Shown: positions 9,730-18,700, numbered from the stretch's first letter. The stretch: 64,000 nucleotides of DNA from Thermincola carboxydiphila (GCA_016841325.1 JAENZJ010000002.1:124001-188000); one strand, 5' to 3'. Numbers and translations are program-made. The notes: generated by a model not told the origin, from the sequence alone.

Positions 9730-11282
9730 TGGGTTTTCCTGTACTAACTGCTATATTACTGGCACCTATCATTGGGGCATTAATTAGTGTCTTCATTCCC
9801 AAGGAAGAATCCAAGATAATTAAAGCAGTAGCCGGTGTTACTACCTTCATCTCTCTGGCTCTGACCATCATTCTGTATATTGTGTACTATACCCAATATG
9901 TAAAGACAGGAATAGGCGGTTTTGCTTTTACCGAAGACATCCCTTGGGTTGCCGACCTTGGAGTTATTTACTCACTGGGAGTTGACGGTTTCAGCCTCCC
10001 GATGCTGCTCCTGACAAACATTATCGGTTTTACCTCGGTATTCTCCCGTTCCTGGAGCAAGGAAAAGCGTGCCAAGGAATTTTATATCCTGCTGCTGATC
10101 CTGATTACCGGGGTTATGGGGACCTTTATAGCCCGTGACCTGTTTATCTTTTTCCTTTTCTACGAAGTGGTTGTAATCCCCATTTATATCATGGTTATCA
10201 TCTGGGGTAGCGGAAGTAAGACAAAGGATGTTACCAAGGAATATGCAGGTATGAAGCTGACCATCTACCTGCTTATCGGAAGCGCCTTCCTTCTGGCAGC
10301 TATGATCTGGATGTACAAGGAAGCAGCCGTAATTCTTGGTTCCCCGACATTTGATATTGCCAGACTGGCAACAATTGATTTCCCGGCCCAATTCCAGATA
10401 ATCGTGTTCGGGATGATGGCATTTGGCTTTACCTGCCTGTTGTCAATGTTCCCATTCCACTCCTGGTCACCTGACGGATACGCCGGAGCGCCTACCGCGG
10501 TTTCCATGATTCACGCCGGTGTACTGAAAAAGATCGGGGGCTATGGTCTGATCCGGATTGGCCTGTTTATCCTTCCGGTTGGTGCCAAGTTTTGGGCCCC
10601 GCTGATAGCGATATTTGCAGTTGCCAACGTTGTCTATGCCGCACTCATCTGCCTGGCCCAGAAAGACATGAAGTATGTTGTCGGTTACTCTAGTGTAAGC
10701 CACATGGGCTTTGTCCTCATCGGTGTGGCCTCACTGAATATCATTGGTCTTAACGGCGCTGTTGCCAACATGTTTGCCCATGGTGTAATGTCAGCACTCT
10801 TCTTCTCCATGGTGGGGTATATCTATGGAGCAACCAAGAGCAGGTACATTCCTGACCTGGGCGGCCTGGCCCACCAGATGCCGGTTGCGGCTGTCGGTTT
10901 TGTTGTTGCAGCCATGGCATCAGCCGGTCTGCCGGGCTTGGTAAGCTTTGTACCTGAGTTTACGACTTTTGTCGGCGCATTCAAAGAACCTTCACTTCAG
11001 ATTCCGGCACTAATTGCCCTGACCGGTGTGGTTCTTGGCGCGGTCTACGTTTTAAGGATGGTTGCCAATGTATTGTTCGGACCCCGTAAGGAAGAGTGGG
11101 ATCATGTAGAGGATATCAAAGGCTCATACTGGATTCCTGTTGTAGTCTTGATTGCCTTTATCGTTGCCTTTGGTGTATTCCCTTCCCTGCTCATGGATAT
11201 GGTAAATTCCGGAGTGCAGCCTATTGCGGCTAAACTGGTTCAGGCTACAACCGCTGCAGCTCAGATGGGAGGGAGTATCTAA
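9729..11282 (+). CDS. nuoM: NADH-quinone oxidoreductase subunit M
   Basis: A 517-residue antiporter-like subunit with about 14 helices. The key charged residues are present: Glu in FFLFYEVVVIPIYIMV, Lys in HAGVLKKIGGYGLIRI, and the central SSVSHMGFVLIG motif. The start ATG overlaps the nuoL stop, and its own stop overlaps nuoN by one base, so nuoLMN are tightly coupled. Confidence 0.97.
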   Translation: MGFPVLTAILLAPIIGALISVFIPKEESKIIKAVAGVTTFISLALTIILYIVYYTQYVKTGIGGFAFTEDIPWVADLGVIYSLGVDGFSLPMLLLTNIIGFTSVFSRSWSKEKRAKEFYILLLILITGVMGTFIARDLFIFFLFYEVVVIPIYIMVIIWGSGSKTKDVTKEYAGMKLTIYLLIGSAFLLAAMIWMYKEAAVILGSPTFDIARLATIDFPAQFQIIVFGMMAFGFTCLLSMFPFHSWSPDGYAGAPTAVSMIHAGVLKKIGGYGLIRIGLFILPVGAKFWAPLIAIFAVANVVYAALICLAQKDMKYVVGYSSVSHMGFVLIGVASLNIIGLNGAVANMFAHGVMSALFFSMVGYIYGATKSRYIPDLGGLAHQMPVAAVGFVVAAMASAGLPGLVSFVPEFTTFVGAFKEPSLQIPALIALTGVVLGAVYVLRMVANVLFGPRKEEWDHVEDIKGSYWIPVVVLIAFIVAFGVFPSLLMDMVNSGVQPIAAKLVQATTAAAQMGGSI

Positions 11283-12709
11283 TGGATCTGTCTTTGCTGA
11301 GTATTGAAATTGCAACTGTCCTTCTGGCACTTACGGTATTGATTATAGGTCTCCTGATCCCCAAAGAACAGCGGTTTGGTCTGGGGTATCTGGTGACTAT
11401 AGGTCTGGCAATTATACTGTTCGTGAGTTTTGGGTTCTATGGTATAAATGCCACACTGTTTGATGGTATGTATTTTGTTGATGACTTTTCGATATTCTTC
11501 AAACAGTTGTTCCTTGTAGCCGCTGTGCTGGTAACCCTTGCAGCAACACTTTATGTTAAGAAAATCGGAACAAATTATGGCGAGTTCTTTGTGATGATAG
11601 TTTTTGCAGCCCTTGGGATGATGGTCCTGGCTTCTGCAGGAGAATTCATCACACTGTACCTCGGCCTGGAAACAATGACGATTTCCTTCTATATTCTGAC
11701 CGGTTTTAAGAAAAAGGACAGCAAGTCTGCTGAATCAGGTATTAAATACCTGATTCTCGGAGCAATGTCCTCCGGTATCCTGCTTTACGGTTTAAGTCTT
11801 GTATATGGGATGACAGGGACAACGGTTATTTCAGAAGTTGCCGTGAAACTTAGTCAAATGGGCAGCCTGTCACCGGCTATGATAGTCGGAATGGTATTCC
11901 TGGTGGCCGGATTCGGTTTCAAAATCTCTGCTGTACCGTTCCAGATGTGGTCTCCTGATGTATATGAGGGAGCTCCCACACCTGTAACTGCATTCCTGGC
12001 AGTAGGTTCCAAGGCAGCTGCTTTTGCGGCTCTGCTCAGGGTGTTCCTGGTTGCCTTCCCGGATTATAGTCTCCAGTGGAAGATGCTCTTTGCAGCACTG
12101 GCCGCACTGACTATAATTATCGGAAACCTGGTTGCCATTCCTCAGACAAATATCAAAAGGATGCTTGCTTACTCCAGTATTGCCCAGGCAGGTTACATCA
12201 TGACCGGTGTTATTGCTGCCGATGCTGCAGGAGTAAGGGGTGTGGCCTTCTATGGTATGCTCTACGTATTTGCCACTATTGGAGCATTTACCGTAGTCAT
12301 GAACTTTTCCGCTAACACAGGCAGTGATGAAATTAGGGACTATGCGGGGCTGGCTCAGAGGTCACCACTTATGGCTGCAGTGTTGACGGTTTGTCTGCTG
12401 TCAATGGCAGGTATCCCGCCACTGGCAGGTTTTGCCGGTAAGTTCTATCTTTTCTCATCAATCGTGGACCAGGGCTATCTCTGGCTGGTCATTATCGGCC
12501 TGTTGATGAGTATGGCGTCAGTTTACTACTATCTTTCAGTGGCCAAACAGATGTATATGGCTGATCCCGCAGATGACAGCCTGATTGTGGTTCCGGCAGG
12601 GGCAAAGGCCGTTCTGCTGATTACCATGGCAGTTACCGTATTCCTTGGTATTTATCCACAACCACTGTCTGTGCTGGCTAACCTGGCAGCCAACTCACTA
12701 TTCTTCTAA
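11282..12709 (+). CDS. nuoN: NADH-quinone oxidoreductase subunit N
   Basis: A 475-residue antiporter-like subunit and the last gene of the operon. The membrane Glu is in YLGLETMTISFYIL, Lys residues are in GFGFKISAVPFQMWSPDVYEG and in the KRMLAYSSIAQAGYIM motif. A clear intrinsic terminator follows 75 bases later. No nuoE, nuoF or nuoG is found, so the operon encodes the 11-subunit core only. Confidence 0.97.
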   Translation: MDLSLLSIEIATVLLALTVLIIGLLIPKEQRFGLGYLVTIGLAIILFVSFGFYGINATLFDGMYFVDDFSIFFKQLFLVAAVLVTLAATLYVKKIGTNYGEFFVMIVFAALGMMVLASAGEFITLYLGLETMTISFYILTGFKKKDSKSAESGIKYLILGAMSSGILLYGLSLVYGMTGTTVISEVAVKLSQMGSLSPAMIVGMVFLVAGFGFKISAVPFQMWSPDVYEGAPTPVTAFLAVGSKAAAFAALLRVFLVAFPDYSLQWKMLFAALAALTIIIGNLVAIPQTNIKRMLAYSSIAQAGYIMTGVIAADAAGVRGVAFYGMLYVFATIGAFTVVMNFSANTGSDEIRDYAGLAQRSPLMAAVLTVCLLSMAGIPPLAGFAGKFYLFSSIVDQGYLWLVIIGLLMSMASVYYYLSVAKQMYMADPADDSLIVVPAGAKAVLLITMAVTVFLGIYPQPLSVLANLAANSLFF

Positions 12710-12782
12710 TAAGAAACAGAAAAAAGGAAACTGACAGAAGATACAATTAAGACACGATACAATTTAGAAGCACGATACAGTT

Positions 12783-12814
12783 AAAAAGAAACCTGAGCAA
12801 TCAGGTTTCTTTTT
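12783..12814 (+). terminator. Intrinsic terminator of the nuo operon
   Basis: A 14-bp stem (12783-12796 with 12801-12814), GCAA loop and a long T run. It is the strongest terminator near nuoN and closes the operon. Confidence 0.92.
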
Positions 12815-12858
12815 TTAGGTTAAATAGAAAAAAATGGATACAAAGGAAACCAATGACA

Positions 12859-12867
12859 TGGTATAAT
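12859..12867 (+). promoter_or_regulatory. Extended -10 promoter before yraN
   Basis: TGGTATAAT at 12859-12867 is a perfect extended -10 element. The -35 side (TACAAA at 12839) is poor. It overlaps an in-frame upstream ATG of yraN, which argues that the ATG is not the real start. Confidence 0.6.
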
Positions 12868-12885
12868 GTTTCTGAGGTGTTTAAA

Positions 12886-13251
12886 TTGGCAGGTCTCTCA
12901 AAAAGACAAATTGGAGCTATCGGGGAGGATTTGGCTGCAGCAGCTATGGAGGAAAGCGGGTATACCATAATCGAAAGAAACTTCCGGTGCCGCTACGGGG
13001 AAATAGATGTGATTGCCAGAATGGGGGACACCATTGTTTTCGTTGAGGTAAAAACGCGCCGGAACAGGTGCTGCGGTTTTCCGGAGGAGTCAGTTGATTA
13101 CAGAAAACAGAGGAAATTAAGATTTTTGGCAGAGTACTACCTGGCAAAAAACTATCATTTGCCGCGAAACTTCAGATTTGATGTATATGCTGTCAGGCTT
13201 GATAAAATAAACAGGCTGGAATCTGTCAGGGTATTGGAGAACTGTTTCTGA
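12886..13251 (+). CDS. yraN: YraN / UPF0102 family nuclease-fold protein
   Basis: A 121-residue protein from the TTG start at 12886, which follows a GAGGTG site. An ATG 33 bases earlier lies on the -10 box and is rejected. The family signatures are clear: GAIGEDLAAAAMEESGYTI, then RCRYGEIDVIA and VFVEVKTRRN, which form the E...D...ExK catalytic pattern of restriction-endonuclease-like folds. The biochemical role of the family is not settled; it is often near rnhB and yifB. It is followed by yifB after 12 bases. Confidence 0.9.
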   Translation: MAGLSKRQIGAIGEDLAAAAMEESGYTIIERNFRCRYGEIDVIARMGDTIVFVEVKTRRNRCCGFPEESVDYRKQRKLRFLAEYYLAKNYHLPRNFRFDVYAVRLDKINRLESVRVLENCF

Positions 13252-13263
13252 GGAGGAAAAATA

Positions 13264-14808
13264 TTGTTAGCAGTTATTAAGAGTTTTGCCCTCAAAGGAC
13301 TTGAAGGATATCTCGTAGATGTTGAGGTAGATATCTCAAACGGTTTGCCAGGCCTGGAAATAGTCGGCCTTCCTGATACAGCTGTAAAGGAGTCAAGGGA
13401 ACGAGTCAGGGCTGCCATTCGTAATTCGGGTATGGACTATCCCCTGGGCAGGATTACGGTGAACCTTGCTCCGGCAGATACCAAGAAGGAGGGCCCGGTG
13501 TTTGACCTCCCCATCGCTGTTGGCATACTTGCTGCCTCCGGACAGTTGATGAATGAAAACTTCGGAAAATACGTTTTCCTTGGAGAACTGTCACTGGATG
13601 GCTCAGCCAGGGGGGTAACCGGTGTCCTGCCATCAGTTATGGGTATTATAGAAAAAACCTGTTTTCAAGAGGTAATTGTTCCTGATGACAATGCAGATGA
13701 GGCCGCCCTGGTTACCGGGGCAAAGATACTGCCTGTAAACAGTCTGGCCCAGGTGGTGGCTTTTCTTGACGGCAGAGCAGTGATAAAAGCCCATAAAGTA
13801 AATATAAATGAAATGATGATGAGAAACCGGGAAAACTGTTCAGATGATATGGCCGAGGTTAACGGCCATTACCGGGTAAAGAGGGCGCTGGAGGTTGCCG
13901 CAGCAGGGGGGCACAACATCCTGATGACGGGCCCTCCGGGGTCTGGAAAAACCATGATGGCCAGGAGGCTGCGGCAGATTGTGCCACAAATGACACTTCC
14001 GGAGGCTCTTGAGGTGACCAAGATTTACAGTGTGGCCGGATTATTAAAAGGAGGTCAGCCGCTGCTGCCCGAGAGGCCGTTCAGGTCACCCCATCACAAT
14101 GTGTCCAGGTCAGGGATGATCGGCGGAGGGAGCAGTCCAAGGCCGGGTGAGATCAGCCTGGCCCATTTCGGGGTACTTTATCTTGATGAACTGCCCGAAT
14201 TTGCCAGGGATACGCTGGAGTCCCTGAGACAGCCGATGGAGGACGGCAAGGTTTGTATATCAAGGGTACACGGCAGCATTGAGTACCCGGCCCGGATGAT
14301 GGTTGTGGCCTCAATGAACCCATGTCCCTGTGGTTATCTTGGAGATACCTCCATCCAGTGTGACTGCACACCTGTCCAGATTAGCCGGTACAGGCACAGA
14401 GTTTCCGGACCCCTGATGGACAGGATGGATATCCATGTCGAAGTCCCCAGAATTAAGTATCAGGACCTCAGGGAGACATACCGGAATGAAACTTCTGCAC
14501 AGATACGTCTTAGGGTTGAGGCAGCGAGAGAAATTCAGCATAAACGTTTTGCGGGGACATATATCCGGTCAAATTCACAAATGGGTGGTCCTGAAATAAA
14601 AAAGTACTGTCAGATTGATGATGCTGCTGCAGAACTAATAAAGAATGCCTTTGAAAACCTGCACTTAAGTGCCAGGGCTTACAAGAAAATTCTAAAGGTT
14701 GCCAGGACGATAGCAGACCTGGATAATAGCGGGAATATCCGTCAAAACCATGTCGCTGAGGCGATTCAATACAGGGGCAATGATCGACGTTATCAACCCG
14801 GGCTCTAG
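13264..14808 (+). CDS. YifB / ComM-family AAA+ ATPase (Mg-chelatase-like)
   Basis: A 514-residue protein with TTG start behind GAGGAGG. The N-terminal LonC/ChlI-like domain spans about 1-175. The AAA+ core starts with Walker A GPPGSGKT at 223-230 and Walker B VLYLDELPEF around 309-318, followed by a Mg-chelatase C-terminal lid. ComM, the best studied member, is a hexameric helicase that promotes branch migration in natural transformation; role here is inferred. In many Firmicutes dprA follows, but here it does not. Confidence 0.9.
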   Translation: MLAVIKSFALKGLEGYLVDVEVDISNGLPGLEIVGLPDTAVKESRERVRAAIRNSGMDYPLGRITVNLAPADTKKEGPVFDLPIAVGILAASGQLMNENFGKYVFLGELSLDGSARGVTGVLPSVMGIIEKTCFQEVIVPDDNADEAALVTGAKILPVNSLAQVVAFLDGRAVIKAHKVNINEMMMRNRENCSDDMAEVNGHYRVKRALEVAAAGGHNILMTGPPGSGKTMMARRLRQIVPQMTLPEALEVTKIYSVAGLLKGGQPLLPERPFRSPHHNVSRSGMIGGGSSPRPGEISLAHFGVLYLDELPEFARDTLESLRQPMEDGKVCISRVHGSIEYPARMMVVASMNPCPCGYLGDTSIQCDCTPVQISRYRHRVSGPLMDRMDIHVEVPRIKYQDLRETYRNETSAQIRLRVEAAREIQHKRFAGTYIRSNSQMGGPEIKKYCQIDDAAAELIKNAFENLHLSARAYKKILKVARTIADLDNSGNIRQNHVAEAIQYRGNDRRYQPGL

Positions 14809-14831
14809 CTCTCAGGACCTGTTTAGGGACC

Positions 14832-15068
14832 TCATGGTTCTTTTTTTTCCTGAATCTGTTTTGTACCCTGGCTATCAGACTCAAAGTCAGTATTATTATA
14901 TAACTGCAGGTTATTATGTTGCCGGTTCAGATGGTTTGTTTCAAACTGCTGTTCCGGTTTTTTCTGTGCTGCCGGGTTGAGAATGGCCAGTGCAGTTTTA
15001 TACAGTACATAAAGAGTAACTCCAGCTCCAAACAAGAGCAGCAGAAAGGCAAGTATTTTTCCGGGCAA
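14832..15068 (-). CDS. Small single-pass membrane protein, unknown function
   Basis: A 78-residue protein read on the minus strand from a TTG start with a strong GGGGGA site. Residues 4-30 are a hydrophobic helix (ILAFLLLLFGAGVTLYVLYK), and the rest is Gln/Asn/Glu-rich and hydrophilic. The frame is open a further 45 codons upstream, but those codons look non-coding. It converges on yifB with a 23-base gap. I do not recognise a family. Confidence 0.5.
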   Translation of the reverse strand: MPGKILAFLLLLFGAGVTLYVLYKTALAILNPAAQKKPEQQFETNHLNRQHNNLQLYNNTDFESDSQGTKQIQEKKEP

Positions 15069-15470
15069 TTTCTCTTCCCCCTTCAGTTTGTTATTTGTCT
15101 TTGTTCCTCCGTCCACCGTATGCTTCGGATATGACCGTTGCATAAGGTAGGGCTGTTGTACAAGATTTTCCTTGCACTGCCGCCGTAATGAGTCTTGCAG
15201 CAAATCAACGGAAACAAGGCAGGGAGTCTCCGCATGTCCGAAGATGGCGAAGGCCGCCGGCCTACCTTAATTGTTTCGCTATGCAAAGGAAAATATGCTA
15301 ACGAAATGCTGCCCGAAACCATTCGCCTCAAAAAAACTACTATTTAGTGCCGGAGAGGCCCGTTTACCTTTCAAAACCGACCATTGCAGGAAAAACTAAA
15401 GTCAATATTCCACCGATAAGATACAATTAAAATTGAAAAGGACTGTAACTTATCATAGGGTGTGAAGTGT
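15069..15470. other. Intergenic region with inverted repeats
   Basis: No convincing gene is seen. Short inverted repeats are present (AAGGTAGG at 15144-15151 with CCTACCTT at 15261-15268, and a TTTTCCTTGCA/TGCAAAGGAAAA pair nearby), suggesting a folded element of about 150 bases. The promoter of the following regulator must lie here but is not clear. Confidence 0.4.
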
Positions 15471-17213
15471 ATGATTTTATCAAGAAAAGCAGTCAATAAC
15501 CTTAACTGGGAATACAGCCTCAGTTTCATTCTGGATTCTGCCTATAATGGCATTATAGCTGTAGACAAGGATGGTTACATAGTAGTGTTTAATAAACCTG
15601 CCAGGGAGATTTTCCGCCTGTTAAAGGATGTAGGGGGAATGCACATACAGGAAATAATGCCCGAATCGTGTCTTCCTGTTGTCTTGCACACCGGAATTCC
15701 GGAAACCGGTCAGAAGATTACTGTTAACGGCAGGGAGTGTATTGTGAATTCCACTCCGATTATAAAAGACGGCGAGGTTGTGGGAGCTGTTGCAGTTCTT
15801 GAGGATATGAATGCATTCCAGGGGATAATTGATGAGATGGTTTCGGTAAAGGAGTCCCGGGGGATACTGGAAACAGTTCTCAGTAATGCTCATGAAGGAA
15901 TAGTGGTTACTGACAGGGAGGGGCATATTGAGATATGTAATGATGCCTTCTGTAGTTTTTTAAGAATTAATAAAGAGAAGGTTATGAGTAAAGATATTTC
16001 TGTGATCCTACCCGAACTGAAAATAAAAAAAGTCCTTGAAAGTGGGGAACCTCAACTGGCGGAGCTCATTCAGATCAAAGGTACTGATGTCATTGTTTCC
16101 ATACTTCCTGTGTTTCATGGGAAAGACCTGTCAGGGGCTGTGGGCAAGCTAAGATTCAAACATGTATTTGAAATGGATTCTCTGGTTAACCAGCTGAATT
16201 CTCTCAGAAGCAAGTTATCATATTATAAAGACCAGCTGGAAAAAGTATCAGGGGCCAGATACAAGGTAGAAAACATTGTCGGGAAGAGCCAGGTAATTGT
16301 ACAACTTAAGGAAACAATAAAAAAAGTGGCTAACGGAGACTCGACAATCCTGCTGCGGGGTGAAACCGGTACCGGAAAAGAACTTTTTGCCCACGCAATT
16401 CATCTGGAGAGCTCCCGCAAACACGGACCCTTTGTCAGGGTGAACTGTTCGGCAGTCCCTGAAAACCTTATTGAAGCTGAGTTATTCGGCCTGGCTGACA
16501 GGGCAGGAGATGGTACGCCGAGACACGGGCAGACAGGCAAATTTGAACTGGCAGACCAGGGAACAATATTTATAGATGATATTGGGGAAATTTCTACCAC
16601 TCTGCAGGCTAAAATATTGAATATCATGCAGACCAGGGAGCTCAAAAGGATTGGGGATGACCGGACCAAACTTGTTGATATCAGGATTATTGCTGCTACA
16701 AAAAACAACCTTGACGAAATGGTAAAACAGAATCTGTTTCGTGAAGACCTTTATTACAGGCTCAATGTCCTCAGCTTTTATATACCTCCGCTGCGGGACA
16801 GGAGAGAGGATATTGAACCATTGATTAACTTTATGATTGAAAAATACAATAATGAGTACGGTAAAAAAGTAATTGGGATTTCCTCTGAGGTATATAACAT
16901 TTTTATCAAACACGCCTGGCCCGGAAATGTAAGAGAAATGGACAGCGTTATGGAAAGAGTCTTTAATGTAATTGAAGATCAGATAATCCAGCCTCACCAC
17001 CTTCCGGTTTACCTTAAAAAGATGTCACAGGCTCAGCTCCAGATAAATGACAGGACGTCGCTTAAGACCATCCTTGAGGATACGGAGCGTAATGCGCTGA
17101 TACAGGCTCTGCAAAAAACCGGAGGTAACAAGGTTAAAGCCGCCAAAAATCTGGGTATTTCCAGGGCCGGCCTTTACCAGAAACTTGAAAAATATAATCT
17201 CCTTGAGGATTAA
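15471..17213 (+). CDS. PAS-AAA+-Fis transcriptional regulator lacking GAFTGA
   Basis: A 580-residue protein from the ATG at 15471; an in-frame GTG nine bases earlier has no spaced ribosome site. Two PAS domains (about 15-115 and 135-230) are followed by a coiled linker and an AAA+ domain (about 270-505) with Walker A GETGTGKE at 297-304 and Walker B GTIFIDDIGE at 364-373. A Fis-type helix-turn-helix ends the protein (540-580). The L1 loop that should read GAFTGA is replaced by LADRAGDGTPRHGQ at 341-354. Family knowledge says GAFTGA contacts sigma-54, so this protein may not activate sigma-54 polymerase in the usual way. Ligand of the PAS domains is unknown. Confidence 0.85.
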   Translation: MILSRKAVNNLNWEYSLSFILDSAYNGIIAVDKDGYIVVFNKPAREIFRLLKDVGGMHIQEIMPESCLPVVLHTGIPETGQKITVNGRECIVNSTPIIKDGEVVGAVAVLEDMNAFQGIIDEMVSVKESRGILETVLSNAHEGIVVTDREGHIEICNDAFCSFLRINKEKVMSKDISVILPELKIKKVLESGEPQLAELIQIKGTDVIVSILPVFHGKDLSGAVGKLRFKHVFEMDSLVNQLNSLRSKLSYYKDQLEKVSGARYKVENIVGKSQVIVQLKETIKKVANGDSTILLRGETGTGKELFAHAIHLESSRKHGPFVRVNCSAVPENLIEAELFGLADRAGDGTPRHGQTGKFELADQGTIFIDDIGEISTTLQAKILNIMQTRELKRIGDDRTKLVDIRIIAATKNNLDEMVKQNLFREDLYYRLNVLSFYIPPLRDRREDIEPLINFMIEKYNNEYGKKVIGISSEVYNIFIKHAWPGNVREMDSVMERVFNVIEDQIIQPHHLPVYLKKMSQAQLQINDRTSLKTILEDTERNALIQALQKTGGNKVKAAKNLGISRAGLYQKLEKYNLLED

Positions 17214-17226
17214 TACCGGTACTAGA

Positions 17227-17265
17227 AAAGCGCGCGCATATTTCAGTTCCTTATGCGCGCGCTTT
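17227..17265 (+). terminator. Terminator hairpin after the PAS-AAA+ regulator
   Basis: A 14-bp perfect stem rich in GCGC (17227-17240 with 17252-17265) ending in a short T run, 13 bases after the stop codon. Confidence 0.75.
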
Positions 17266-17268
17266 CAT

Positions 17269-17417
17269 CCGCAAGGGGTGGGCCGCATCCCTAAGAAGCT
17301 GCGCTTCGAGGGCTGCGCACTCTGTACTCCATTCCTTAACCTTTTCCACACTGCGGAGCCGTTACCGCTTCAGCGGTTTACGGATCCGGCGTACCCCTTG
17401 CGGGTATATGTGGAAAA
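17269..17417. repeat. Composite inverted-repeat element
   Basis: CCGCAAGGGGT at 17269-17279 is matched by its exact complement at 17393-17403. TTTTCCACA at 17342-17350 is matched by TGTGGAAAA at 17409-17417, and ACCGCTTCAGCGGT forms an inner palindrome near 17363. The arrangement suggests a folded RNA or a non-coding palindromic unit. An open frame across it is not coding-like. Confidence 0.55.
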
Positions 17418-17530
17418 GATTACTTTCCTGTAATAAAACAATTAAACTGACGATTTAATGCAGGATTTCCGCGATTTTGGCTAGAATAGTTTACAGACAA
17501 CTAATCAGAGGAGGTTTCGAAGCAGAGATT

Positions 17531-18364
17531 ATGGAATTCTGGTTAAATGAAAAACATACTGACGGTTACGCGGTGAGCTGGAAATTTTCCGAAACACTTT
17601 ATACTGAAAGGACCGATTACCAGCACCTGGCTGTTATTGATACCCTGGAGTTTGGCAGAGCCCTTGTTCTAGACGGTATTGTACAGACAACCGAAAAGGA
17701 TGAATTTATCTATCATGAAATGATAGCCCATCCGGCCATGATGACCCACCCCAATCCACAAAAGGTATTGGTTATCGGCGGAGGAGACGGGGGGACCATA
17801 AGGGAGGCTCTCAGGTATCAGTCAGTTACCCGGGCAGACCTTGTAGAAATTGATGAAAAGGTCATCTGGGCCTGCCGGAAGTACCTGCCCACAATCAGTA
17901 GTGCTCTCAGTGACAGTAGAGTGAGGATTTTGGTAGAGGACGGGCTTAAGTTTGTCAGGGGAAAAGAAAATTATTATGATGTTATCCTTGTTGATTCATC
18001 AGATCCTATCGGCCCAGCAGTCGGGCTGTTCGGTAAGGAATTTTATAGAGATGTGTACAATGCCTTAAAGGAAGACGGCATATTGGTAGCCCAGACTGAA
18101 TCTCCTGTTTTCAACAGGGAACTCCTTTCAGGTGTGCACAGCACTATCAGAGAGATTTTTCCCATCACCGGGACCTACCTGACAGCTGTTGCAACATATA
18201 TCGGCGGCTTCTGGTCCTTTACCTGTGGCAGCAAGAAATATGACCCGCTGGCTGTGATACCTGACCCGGATAAATTAAAAGATATGAATTTAAAATACTA
18301 TAATGCAGCAATCCACCAGGCATGTTTTGCACTGCCTAATTTTGTTAAAGACCTCTTTGAATAA
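17531..18364 (+). CDS. speE: Spermidine synthase (polyamine aminopropyltransferase)
   Basis: A 277-residue enzyme that transfers an aminopropyl group from decarboxylated S-adenosylmethionine to putrescine. The start at 17531 gives the normal N-terminus MEFWLNE, although the GAGGAGG site is 17 bases away; a TTG 54 bases upstream is the alternative. The glycine-rich VIGGGDGGTIREALRY motif (81-95) binds the cofactor, and VDSSDPIGPA contains the catalytic Asp and the DP motif. No speD or speA is in the window. It appears monocistronic. Confidence 0.95.
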   Translation: MEFWLNEKHTDGYAVSWKFSETLYTERTDYQHLAVIDTLEFGRALVLDGIVQTTEKDEFIYHEMIAHPAMMTHPNPQKVLVIGGGDGGTIREALRYQSVTRADLVEIDEKVIWACRKYLPTISSALSDSRVRILVEDGLKFVRGKENYYDVILVDSSDPIGPAVGLFGKEFYRDVYNALKEDGILVAQTESPVFNRELLSGVHSTIREIFPITGTYLTAVATYIGGFWSFTCGSKKYDPLAVIPDPDKLKDMNLKYYNAAIHQACFALPNFVKDLFE

Positions 18365-18393
18365 GGGGACAATACTTTTTAATTCTAATTTGG

Positions 18394-18455
18394 ACAGGGG
18401 CAGATTTATTCCTCTGGCGGGCAAGTCTCCGCCTGAGGGACACATCTACCCCTGT
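18394..18455. repeat. Palindromic repeat, copy A (GGGGCAGAT family)
   Basis: An imperfect inverted repeat whose arms begin ACAGGGG (18394) and end CCCCTGT (18455), with inner GGCGG/CCGCC arms. A T-rich run follows, so it may also terminate speE transcription. It shares its outer core with copies at 23475, 32819 and 38669. Confidence 0.7.
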
Positions 18456-18510
18456 TATATTTTTTCCTTTTTTAAGCATTAGTTCCGGAGCCATTCACCA
18501 TTACAAAAAA

Positions 18511-18538
18511 CAAAAAAACTCAGGTGCAGGTCCTGAGT
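18511..18538 (-). terminator. Terminator of the small zinc-ribbon gene
   Basis: Read on the minus strand, ACTCAGG and CCTGAGT form a 7-bp stem followed by seven or more T residues, about ten bases after the stop codon of the 49-residue gene. Confidence 0.8.
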
Positions 18539-18550
18539 CCAGTTCAATTC

Positions 18551-18700
18551 TTAGTACTTCAAACTTACCTTGCGGGGATATAAACCTTTTCCTGATTTTT
18601 GAATTATCAGTTTTGCGATTGCCATTTCACAGTCTGAGCAGGTGCCTCTTGATTTTTCCTCACGGGAAATTTTTTCCCCGCATATTTTGCATATCTGCAT
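18551..18700 (-). CDS. Small zinc-ribbon-like protein (49 aa)
   Basis: This short minus-strand gene encodes 49 residues with four cysteines in two pairs: CKIC at 4-7 and CSDC at 21-24, the spacing of a treble-clef or zinc-ribbon knuckle. A GGAGGTGGG ribosome site precedes the ATG, and a good terminator follows the stop, so it is a complete small transcription unit. The rest is lysine-rich, fitting a nucleic-acid or protein-binding role. No named family is recognised. Confidence 0.75.
   Translation of the reverse strand: MQICKICGEKISREEKSRGTCSDCEMAIAKLIIQKSGKGLYPRKVSLKY

Noticed and set aside
17185-17433. Open frame across the inverted-repeat element.
   Set aside because: Composition follows the palindromes and not coding; no ribosome site.
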